A stretch of 64,000 nucleotides of DNA from CAZEPJ01 sp964514105 (GTDB taxonomy: Bacteria > Desulfobacterota > Desulfocorpusculales > Desulfocorpusculum): NCBI GenBank assembly GCA_964514105.1, contig CAZEPJ010000005.1, forward strand, positions 1-64,000, given 5' to 3'. Every line of letters begins with the position of its first letter. The stretch's first letter is position 1. Both the position numbers and the translations under genes were made by a program. Below are positions 25,189 through 32,568 of the stretch, one piece after another. Under the pieces are notes generated by a model that saw only the letters and a program-made list of their open reading frames with translations, made no database searches and had not been told where the DNA came from.

Positions 25189-26817
25189 ATGGGCGTGGCC
25201 AAGTACATCCGAGACGAGCGCGATGCCATCCAGGAGGTCATCTATCAATCGGGGATCCGGGTCAAGGCGTCATACGGGCCGGCGGATCTGGAGGCCGTGG
25301 GCTTCGACTATGCGCGGGACCTGGCCGAGCCCGGGGAGTACCCCTTCACCCGGGGGATCCATCCCCAGGGGTATCGGAGCCGCGCGTGGACGACCCGTCA
25401 GTACACGGGATTCGGGACGCCGGAGCAGACCAACGAGCGATTCAAGTGGATGATCTCCCACGGGCAGACGGGGCTCAACGTGGCGTTCGACCTTCCCACC
25501 CAGATGGGATTGGACTCCGACGACCCCCGGGCCGAGGGAGAAGTGGGCCGGGTGGGCATGGCCGTGGACTCCCTGCGGGACCTGGAGGTCGCCTTCCGGG
25601 ACATCCGACTCGACCGCATCGGCACAGGGCTGACCATCAACGCCATCGCCACGATCATGCTCGCCATGTATCAGGCCGTGGCCGAGAAGTTCGGGTACGC
25701 CAAGGAGCGCATCAGCGCCACGCCCCAGAACGACATCCTCAAGGAGATGGTGGGTCGCGGGGCGTGGATCTTCCCGGTGGAGCCCGCCGTGCGGCTGGTG
25801 GGGGACTGCATCGCGTACGCGGCTCAGGAGCTCCCCAACTGCAACCCCGTGAGCATCTGCGGGTACCACATCCGGGAGTCCGGGGCGACGCCGGCGCAGG
25901 AGATCGCCTACGCGTTCCAGATCGCCAACGCCTACATCGACGAGCTGGTGGCCCGGGGATTGGAGCCCGATGCCTTCGTGGGACGTTTCAGCTTCAACCT
26001 CAACGTGTTCGGAAACCTGTGGGAGCAGGTGGCCAAGTTCCGAGCTGCCCGCAAGCTCTGGGCCGCGAACCTCCGAGAGCGCTACGGGGTGCGGGAGAAG
26101 AAGAACCTGTTCCTTCGAGGACTGTTCGGCGGGGGCGGATCGGGGCTGACCAAGGACCAGCCCGAGAACAATATCATCCGGGGGGCATACTACGCCCTGG
26201 CCGCCGCCCTGTCCGGCGCCCAGACAACGGCCCTGTGCTCGTATGACGAGGCCTACACCATTCCCACGCCCCGGGCCGCTCTCCTGTCCCTGCGGACCCT
26301 GGAGATCCTCATGGAGGAGGTGGGGTTACGGGACACCGTGGACCCGTTGGCCGGATCCTATTTCATCGAGACCATCACCAAACAGATGGAGGGGCGGATC
26401 CGGGAGGAAATGGCGCGCGTGGACGACCTGGGCGGTATGGTCCAAGCCGTCTCCTCCGGATACATTCAGCGGGAGGTGGCGCGCCAGGCCTATGAATTCG
26501 AGAAAGGGATCCAGACCGGAGAGCTCGTCAAGGTCGGGGTGAACAAGTATACCGAGGGGGAACACCCCGAGGTGGAGCTCCACCAGTACAGCGAGGCGTG
26601 GGCGGACAAGCAGATCCAGGGCCTCCAAGCCGTTCGCCGGGAGCGGGACGGCCGAGCGGTGGCCCGCCTCCTCGCGGAGCTAAGACGGGCGGCCCGGGAG
26701 GGAGCCAACGTCATGCCGGTGCTGGTGGCATGCTGCAGGGAGTACGCCACGGTGGGAGAGATGGCCGGGGTCTTTCGAGAGGTCTTCGGGGAGTGGCGGG
26801 AGCCGAGCATCTTTTGA
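25189..26817 (+). CDS. mcmA1: Catalytic subunit of acyl-CoA mutase (methylmalonyl-CoA type)
   Basis: TIM-barrel subunit (542 aa) of a B12-dependent carbon-skeleton mutase, without the cobalamin domain, which is the preceding gene. Barrel landmarks are TGLNVAFDLPTQMGLDSD, SATPQNDILKEMVGR, GYHIRESGATPAQEIAY and DPLAGSYFIE. Two specificity positions can be read by alignment to Propionibacterium mutase: Tyr72 (RQYTGF) and Arg190 (VGRGAW) correspond to Tyr89 and Arg207 that hold the carboxylate of methylmalonyl-CoA. Isobutyryl- and 2-hydroxyisobutyryl-CoA mutases differ there. So a dicarboxylic CoA ester is the likely substrate, perhaps methylmalonyl-CoA or a substituted analogue. ATG 25189 has GGAGG seven bases upstream. 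Confidence 0.92.
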   Translation: MGVAKYIRDERDAIQEVIYQSGIRVKASYGPADLEAVGFDYARDLAEPGEYPFTRGIHPQGYRSRAWTTRQYTGFGTPEQTNERFKWMISHGQTGLNVAFDLPTQMGLDSDDPRAEGEVGRVGMAVDSLRDLEVAFRDIRLDRIGTGLTINAIATIMLAMYQAVAEKFGYAKERISATPQNDILKEMVGRGAWIFPVEPAVRLVGDCIAYAAQELPNCNPVSICGYHIRESGATPAQEIAYAFQIANAYIDELVARGLEPDAFVGRFSFNLNVFGNLWEQVAKFRAARKLWAANLRERYGVREKKNLFLRGLFGGGGSGLTKDQPENNIIRGAYYALAAALSGAQTTALCSYDEAYTIPTPRAALLSLRTLEILMEEVGLRDTVDPLAGSYFIETITKQMEGRIREEMARVDDLGGMVQAVSSGYIQREVARQAYEFEKGIQTGELVKVGVNKYTEGEHPEVELHQYSEAWADKQIQGLQAVRRERDGRAVARLLAELRRAAREGANVMPVLVACCREYATVGEMAGVFREVFGEWREPSIF

Positions 26818-26855
26818 GGTTTGCCCAGGGTGCGATCGGGGGGGGGAAGGGGGGC

Positions 26856-28142
26856 ATGGCAACGGCTCGGGAGGCATCATCCGCCAAACGGACCCGGTTC
26901 GACTGGTGGCTGGGCGGCCTGTGCGCGTCGCGCCTGTTCAACGGATTGGTGTTCATGACCTACGCCGCGGCCCTGCCCGTGCTCCAGCGGGAGTGGGAGA
27001 TGTCTGGGGCCGCCGCCGGGGCTGTGGCCGGGGGGTTTCAACTGGGCTACGCCCTGTCGCTGGTTGCCTTCTCCAGCCTGGCCGATCGATACAGCCCCAA
27101 GCGGCTCTACCTGGGCTCCCTTTTCGCAGGGGCGCTGTGCGCCATGGCCTTCGCCCTGCTGGCCAGGGATTTCGCCTCTGGCCTGGTCCTGCATACCCTC
27201 ATGGGGATCTCCCTGGGGGGGACGTACACGACGGGGATCATGATCATCGCGGAGCAGTACGCGGTCCAAACCAGGGGCATGGCCGTCGGGTACTTCATCG
27301 CGAGCACCTCGGCGGGGTACGCGGCCTCCCTGGCCCTGAGCGGTCTCACCTTGCCCCTGGGGGGATACCGGCTTGCCTTCGTGCTCACCTGCGCGGGCCC
27401 CCTGGTGGCGTCGCTCCTGGCGTGGCACACCCTGCGCCACACGGAGGTCCGGGTGCCCGCCCGGGAGCGAAACCAGGCCTTTGCCCGGGAGGTCCTGGGC
27501 AACCGTGCGGCCGTACTGCTCATCGGCGCGTACGCGTTTCACAGCTGGGAACTGCTGGGCATGTGGTCCTGGTCGCCGGCCTTTGTGACGGCCTGCCTGG
27601 CCGCGGCCGGGCAAGAGGGGGCGAAGGCCGCCGGAATCGGCGCTTACATCACCGCCAGCTTCCACCTCACGGGGGTCTTGGCCTCCTTCAGCATGGGGAC
27701 GCTCTCCGACCGCCTCGGCCGCTCCCGCGTGATGGTGGCCCTGGCCGGCATGAGCGCCGCCTGCTCCTTTGTCTTCGGGTGGGCCATCCAATGGCCCATG
27801 TTCTTGGTCATCGCCCTGGGGCTCGTGTACGCCTTCACCTCCCTGGGGGACTCCCCCGTCATGTCGGCGGCGCTCACCGAGGTGATGCAGCCGGCCTATC
27901 TGGGCGCCGCCCTGGGGCTGCGGTCGCTGCTGGGATTCGGACTGGGGGCGGTCTCCCCGCTGGTGTTCGGCGTCCTGCTCGATCGAGCCAACCCGTGGGC
28001 CGCCGACGCGGGGGGGTATACCCACTGGGGGGTGCCGTTCGCCAGCTTCGGCGTGGCCGGGCTCCTGGCCGCGTACTGCGCCTGGCGGTTTGGCAGCCGG
28101 CATGAGCTCCCCATGCGCCTTGGCAGGGGCGGGATCCCATGA
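26856..28142 (+). CDS. Major facilitator superfamily transporter
   Basis: Polytopic membrane permease (428 aa) with about twelve helices. MFS hallmarks are the loop after helix 2 (LADRYSPKRLY), the corresponding motif in the second half (GTLSDRLGRSRVMV) and a conserved GTYTTGIM-type helix. It belongs to the general metabolite/H+ symporters, but no substrate group is obvious. It lies 38 bases after the mutase gene and its stop overlaps the hydrolase start (ATGA), so it probably imports the acid that the cluster degrades (inference). Confidence 0.85.
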   Translation: MATAREASSAKRTRFDWWLGGLCASRLFNGLVFMTYAAALPVLQREWEMSGAAAGAVAGGFQLGYALSLVAFSSLADRYSPKRLYLGSLFAGALCAMAFALLARDFASGLVLHTLMGISLGGTYTTGIMIIAEQYAVQTRGMAVGYFIASTSAGYAASLALSGLTLPLGGYRLAFVLTCAGPLVASLLAWHTLRHTEVRVPARERNQAFAREVLGNRAAVLLIGAYAFHSWELLGMWSWSPAFVTACLAAAGQEGAKAAGIGAYITASFHLTGVLASFSMGTLSDRLGRSRVMVALAGMSAACSFVFGWAIQWPMFLVIALGLVYAFTSLGDSPVMSAALTEVMQPAYLGAALGLRSLLGFGLGAVSPLVFGVLLDRANPWAADAGGYTHWGVPFASFGVAGLLAAYCAWRFGSRHELPMRLGRGGIP

Positions 28143-28951
28143 GTCCTCACGAGAAGCGGCGGTCCGTGGTTTTCATCGAGTCCAGCCGAACGATCCGGGG
28201 CGTCTTCGTGAAGGAGACCCGGCCGGCCGAGGGGCCGGCCTTCCGGACGCCCATCCTCATGGTGCACGGGGCATCCCACGGCTGGTGGGCGTACGAGCAA
28301 TGGCTGAGCCTGTTCGCTCTGTGCGGCTGGCGAAGCTGCGCGTTGTCCCTGCGCAACCACAGCGGCTCGCGCAAGGTCCCGGAAGATCAGTACGTCCGCT
28401 TGACCGTGGAGGACTACGTGGCCGACGTCTCGGAGGTCCTCAGCTGGCTTGAGGTCCCACCCGTGCTCATCGGACACAGCATGGGGGGCATCGTGGCCCA
28501 GAAGGCGGCCGAGCGACATCCGCTTCACGGCCTGGTGCTCCTGGCCTCGGTTGGTCCCGGGCAGCTGGGGAAGATCCGCGAGCCCCTGCCCGCGGACAGG
28601 GGACTCATGTTCACCCCCGAAGAGGCGCGGTCCGCTTGGTTTTATCGCGTGGCGGAGGAGGATTTCCAGGCGGTGTACGACAAGCTGGTCCCCGAGTCTC
28701 CCTCGGTCATGAACGAGTACAGCTCGGGGGCGGTCCGCGTGGATCGCTGGAAGATCACCTGCCCGGTCCTGGTGATCGGCGCCGAACATGACCGGACCGC
28801 GGTGCACGGGTATCAGCGAGTGGCGGACTTCTACCAGTGCGATCGGATGCTCATCCGGGATGCAGGGCACGATTTCATGCTGGAGCCCAGGTCCAAGGAG
28901 GCGGCCTTGCGGGTCCTGTACTGGATCCTCACCCGCACGTCGGAGGGATAG
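28139..28951 (+). CDS. Alpha/beta hydrolase
   Basis: Soluble serine hydrolase of 270 aa. Nucleophile Ser114 is in the elbow GHSMGG, with Asp218 (GAEHD) and His244 (DAGHDF) completing the triad; the oxyanion segment is MVHGASHGWW. It may cleave an ester, lactone or thioester in the pathway of the preceding cluster. Start overlaps the MFS stop (ATGA), so it is translationally coupled to the transporter. The mechanosensitive channel gene follows after 38 bases and may be the end of the same transcript. Confidence 0.87.
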   Translation: MSPHEKRRSVVFIESSRTIRGVFVKETRPAEGPAFRTPILMVHGASHGWWAYEQWLSLFALCGWRSCALSLRNHSGSRKVPEDQYVRLTVEDYVADVSEVLSWLEVPPVLIGHSMGGIVAQKAAERHPLHGLVLLASVGPGQLGKIREPLPADRGLMFTPEEARSAWFYRVAEEDFQAVYDKLVPESPSVMNEYSSGAVRVDRWKITCPVLVIGAEHDRTAVHGYQRVADFYQCDRMLIRDAGHDFMLEPRSKEAALRVLYWILTRTSEG

Positions 28952-28989
28952 GGGCGGCCCCGGCCGGTTGGGGGAGGGGAGGAGAAGGC

Positions 28990-29844
28990 ATGACCGAGGA
29001 GATCAAGACCATCCAGAAGCTGGTGGATACGGTCACGGAGTTCATCGTCAATTACAGCTTCCAGGTGCTGGGCGCCGTCCTCGTGGTCATCCTGGGGTTT
29101 CTCGCGGCCAATTGGTTGGGCAACCTCGTGTTCAAAGCCATGCAGGAGCGCAAGCTGGATGTCACGCTTTCCAAGTTCGTGGTGAGCGTGCTGAGGCTCC
29201 TGGTCCTGGCCTTTGCCGTGATCATCGCCCTGGGGAAGTTCGGCATCACCATCTCGCCCTTTCTGGCCGCCATCGGAGCGGTGGCCCTGGGCGCCACCCT
29301 GGCCTTCCAGGGGATCCTGGCCAACTACGGCGCGGGCCTGACCATCATCCTCACCCGCCCGTTTGTCGTGGGCAACACCATCTCGGTGGCCGGGGTCGAC
29401 GGCGTGGTGGAGGAGGTCAAGCTCGCCTGCACCGTCCTGACCAACGAGGACGGGGTGAAGATCACCATTCCCAATCGCCACGTCGTCGGCCAGATCCTGC
29501 AGAACTCCGCGGCCAACCGCATCGTGGAGGCGGCCGTCGGGGTCTCCTACGACTCGGATCTGGAGGGGGCCATCGGGGTGGTGCGTCAGGTGCTGGACGG
29601 GGCGGAGGGCGTGGTCCGGGAACCGGCGCCCCAGGTGGGCATCGAGGCCTTCGAGGACTCGGCCGTGAAACTGGCGTATCGCTACTGGGTCCCCAGCACC
29701 CGATACTTTCAGATCTCGTTCGGCGTCAACCTCGCCGTGTTCAAGGCCCTGACCCGTGCGGGGATCCGGATCCCGTTCCCCCGGCGGGAGGTGACCATGA
29801 TCTCCCGGACGGACGGCTCGCAGCCGCCACCTTCCACCGGATGA
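28990..29844 (+). CDS. mscS: Small-conductance mechanosensitive channel (MscS family)
   Basis: Inner-membrane tension-gated channel (284 aa) that releases solutes on hypo-osmotic shock. Three N-terminal helices are seen, the third being the Gly/Ala-packed pore helix AAIGAVALGATLAFQGILANYGAG, followed by the beta domain RPFVVGNTISVAGVDGVVEEV and ITIPNRHVVGQIL, then the alpha/beta domain. Length matches E. coli MscS (286 aa). GGGGAGGAGAAGGC precedes the ATG. It is unlikely to take part in the CoA pathway despite its position. Confidence 0.92.
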   Translation: MTEEIKTIQKLVDTVTEFIVNYSFQVLGAVLVVILGFLAANWLGNLVFKAMQERKLDVTLSKFVVSVLRLLVLAFAVIIALGKFGITISPFLAAIGAVALGATLAFQGILANYGAGLTIILTRPFVVGNTISVAGVDGVVEEVKLACTVLTNEDGVKITIPNRHVVGQILQNSAANRIVEAAVGVSYDSDLEGAIGVVRQVLDGAEGVVREPAPQVGIEAFEDSAVKLAYRYWVPSTRYFQISFGVNLAVFKALTRAGIRIPFPRREVTMISRTDGSQPPPSTG

Positions 29845-30192
29845 CGGCCGGCAACCCGTCCGTCATGGGGGGCGGCCCTCTGTCCAGGGGCCCGACGTGG
29901 CCCAGAGCAATCGGACGTCCACGGCAGCCGAGCAGCAAGGGGGAAGGCCCCTGCGCCCAGGGCCCCCTGCGGGGGCGATCCCGCGTGGTGCGGGACGGCA
30001 AGCATCCCCGCATGCGGGCTGCCCGAGGAAGATGGCCAGGGCTTCAAGCGCAGGGACATGGGGCTGCGGTGCACAGCTGGCACCCGCGACTGGAGGGACA
30101 CGACGGCCGAGATTCGTCCTATTGACCCGACGCCCGGATTCATGCATAGTCTTAAAACACGCTTTCAAATCCGTCAGGCGAAAGGAGTTTCA
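29845..30192. other. Intergenic region, about 350 bases, with promoter for the RRM gene
   Basis: No gene seen. It contains the promoter candidate at 30122-30150 and a short leader with an AT-rich patch before the GTG of the RNA-binding protein. The first 270 bases are GC-rich and uninterpretable. Confidence 0.45.
30122..30150 (+). promoter_or_regulatory. Sigma-70-like promoter for the RRM protein
   Basis: TTGACC at 30122-30127, 17-base spacer, CATAGT at 30145-30150. Start site would be near 30157, leaving a leader of about 36 bases before the GTG. Confidence 0.55.
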
Positions 30193-30498
30193 GTGAATAT
30201 CTACGTGGGGAATCTGTCGTACGAGGTCAGTGAGGAGGACCTGAGGGCCGCGTTCGAGGCCTTCGGTCAGGTGGATACGGTCAACGTGATCAAGGACCGC
30301 TTCAGTGGCATGTCAAAGGGGTTCGGTTTCGTGGAGATGCCCAACAAGGCCGAGGCCGAGGCGGCCATCGCCGGGTTGAACGAGAAGGACCTCAAGGGGC
30401 GAAAGCTGAACGTCAACGAGGCCCGCCAGCGCTCGGACACCCGGCGCGGGGGGGTCGGCGGCAGGCCGGGCGGCGGAGGGGGGGGGCGCCGCTGGTAG
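30193..30498 (+). CDS. RRM-type RNA-binding protein
   Basis: Small single-domain RNA-binding protein (101 aa) of the bacterial Rbp/cold-shock-associated type. The RRM occupies residues 1-78: RNP2 is IYVGNL at 3-8 and RNP1 is KGFGFVEM at about 41-48, with the aromatic residues needed for RNA stacking. The tail is Gly/Arg-rich. Start is GTG, with AAAGGAG six bases upstream; upstream in-frame codons have no ribosome site. It has its own promoter and a candidate terminator, so it is monocistronic. Confidence 0.92.
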   Translation: MNIYVGNLSYEVSEEDLRAAFEAFGQVDTVNVIKDRFSGMSKGFGFVEMPNKAEAEAAIAGLNEKDLKGRKLNVNEARQRSDTRRGGVGGRPGGGGGGRRW

Positions 30499-30547
30499 GC
30501 GCCTGGCCGCTGCGGCGAACGGGCCCCAGGTCTCCCTGCCACGCGAG

Positions 30548-30580
30548 AGCGGCCTCCGGGCCTCGGGTCCTGAGGCCGCT
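30548..30580 (+). terminator. Candidate terminator hairpin after the RRM gene
   Basis: AGCGGCCTC (30548-30556) pairs perfectly with GAGGCCGCT (30572-30580) across a 15-base loop. The following GCCTCTTTG has only a short T-run, so efficiency as a Rho-independent terminator is uncertain. Confidence 0.4.
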
Positions 30581-30737
30581 GCCTCTTTGCTGCCGGGCTC
30601 CTGCCCCCCGGACTCGCAAGCGCCTCCCAAGCGATTTGCCGGGGACCGTCCCGGGGCCAGTGACCGCCGGCGCCCGTTGTCGGCGGCACGTGGGGCATCC
30701 GCGCCGGGGCGGCTGGCAGGAGGCCGCCGCGGCGGGT

Positions 30738-32459
30738 TCAGCCCTTACGGGCGGCGCGAAGGGCCCATGTGGCCTCCATGTCGACGGACAGACCGCCCGG
30801 CTCCATGACCACGCCGTAGTCTTCCCTAGCCCTCTCCAAGCTCACATAGCCGTTGGCGACGTCTCTCCGGACGGCTTCCGGATCCCGCTCCAGGGGATCG
30901 CCGCAGCCTCCGCCCCCCGCGCTGTCGAAGGTCACCAGGTCTCCCGGGGCGCAGTGGGTCAGGCCGCTGGGGTCTGCCGGGGCGCCGTTGACCCGGAACT
31001 GGGCCCTGGCGCCCGCCTTGCCCCCGAAGATCCCTTGGGGCGGGTGCCGGAATCGGCCTGCCTGGACGGCGATGGTCACCGGCGGCCTCGGGGCCTTGGC
31101 GTCGTCCGGCACCCGGACGGCCATGCGCCTTCCCAGCCCCCCCCGCATGCGCCCGGGCCCCCCGGAGTCGCACAGGATCTCCCGGGCCTCCACCAGAAGG
31201 GGGGTGTCGCTCTCGAAGATCTCCACCGGGGTGTTGGCCCCGTTGGCCGGGAAGATGGCGCAGTGGTGTCCATCCCGGCTGCTGCTCGCCCCCAGGCCGC
31301 CCCCCCGGATGATCATGGCGTGGAATGGGCTGCCGTCGTGCCGCTGGCCGTGAAAGATGTTGGTCTGGGCCGGGGTCCCGCCGCTGCCGGCCAGGATGCG
31401 CTCGGGGATGGCGTCGCTCAGGGCCCGGTAGACCATCTCGGTCATGAAGTGACCCACCTGCATGCGGGCGGCCACGGCCGCGGGGAAGCGGCAGTTGACC
31501 ACACATCCCTCGGGGGCGGTCATGCGGATGGGTCGGATGGCCCCGTCGTTGATGGGGATCTCGGGATCGAAGGCGCTCTTGATCGCCATGAAGACGTACG
31601 CGTACGTGAAGTTGTAGACCACGTTGCCCCCCCAGTCCACCTGGGGTGAACTGCCAGAGAAGTCCACCAGGATGTCGCTCCCAGCGACCTCCACCGAGAG
31701 CCGGACGCGAATGTCCCCCCGGGAGCCCGGCCCTTCGATGACCCCCTCATAGGGGTAGATCCCGTCGGGGATCCGCTCGATGGCCCCGCGCATGCTCGCC
31801 TCGGTGCGCCCGATGATCTCCTCGGCCAGGTCGTCCAGACTGTCCAGGCCCTCGGCGTCCATCATCTCCAGGATCTTTCGGGCGCAGACGTGGTTGGCCG
31901 CCACCTGGGAGCGGATGTCCCCCGTGACCTCGTCGGGGGTCCGAACGTTCCAGCGGATCATCTGGAGGACGGCCTCGTTGAGCCTGCCGCCGTCATAGAG
32001 CTTGAGCGGCGGGATGAAGAGCCCCTCCTCGTAGACCTGCCGATTGTCCGACGCGATGCGGCCCCCGATGTCCGCGTGGTGGAAGACGCAGGCCGTGAAC
32101 GCCACCAGTTTCTCCCGATGGAAAATGGGGCTCAGGACGCAGATGTCGTTGAGATGGCCGGCCAGCATCCAGGGATCGTTGACGATGAGGGCATCTCCCG
32201 GCGCGAACCGCTCCCGGCCGAAGGTCTCGATGATGCCCTTGACGCCCAGGGCCATGGCGCCCGCCTGGCCCGGCGTGCAGAAGGTCCCCTGGGCCAGCTC
32301 GCGGCCGCGGCTGTCGGTGAACATGCACGTATAGTCGTGGGCGTCGCGCAGCAGGCTGGAGAAGGCCGTGCGGGCCACGGAGGCGTCGGCCTCGTCCACG
32401 ATGGAGATGAGCCGGCGCCACAGGATCTCCAGACGAATGGGGTCGAAGCGCTCTGTCAT
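30738..32459 (-). CDS. hyuB: Hydantoinase B/oxoprolinase-family subunit
   Basis: Subunit of 573 aa of the HyuB family (N-methylhydantoinase B, oxoprolinase C-terminal half, acetone/acetophenone carboxylase alpha-like subunits). Recognised by DPIRLEILWRRLISIVDEA at the N terminus, NDPWMLAGHLNDICVLSP, the metal-binding-type FHHADIGG and the C-terminal GGGGCGDPLERDP. It acts with the HyuA-type ATPase subunit encoded upstream to open a cyclic amide or carboxylate a ketone in an ATP-dependent way. The ATG at 32459 starts the homologous region. Gap from hyuA is about 110 bases. No gamma subunit is nearby. Confidence 0.9.
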   Translation of the reverse strand: MTERFDPIRLEILWRRLISIVDEADASVARTAFSSLLRDAHDYTCMFTDSRGRELAQGTFCTPGQAGAMALGVKGIIETFGRERFAPGDALIVNDPWMLAGHLNDICVLSPIFHREKLVAFTACVFHHADIGGRIASDNRQVYEEGLFIPPLKLYDGGRLNEAVLQMIRWNVRTPDEVTGDIRSQVAANHVCARKILEMMDAEGLDSLDDLAEEIIGRTEASMRGAIERIPDGIYPYEGVIEGPGSRGDIRVRLSVEVAGSDILVDFSGSSPQVDWGGNVVYNFTYAYVFMAIKSAFDPEIPINDGAIRPIRMTAPEGCVVNCRFPAAVAARMQVGHFMTEMVYRALSDAIPERILAGSGGTPAQTNIFHGQRHDGSPFHAMIIRGGGLGASSSRDGHHCAIFPANGANTPVEIFESDTPLLVEAREILCDSGGPGRMRGGLGRRMAVRVPDDAKAPRPPVTIAVQAGRFRHPPQGIFGGKAGARAQFRVNGAPADPSGLTHCAPGDLVTFDSAGGGGCGDPLERDPEAVRRDVANGYVSLERAREDYGVVMEPGGLSVDMEATWALRAARKG

Positions 32460-32568
32460 GGCTCACCTCCGGCCATCGGTCGATGCGGCTCCCCCATGGG
32501 TCGAACCGCCGGCTGCGGGATCGGCGCCGTCGCGGCTGTGCCCGCGGGCGGTGGGCCGTGCTGCCGGG

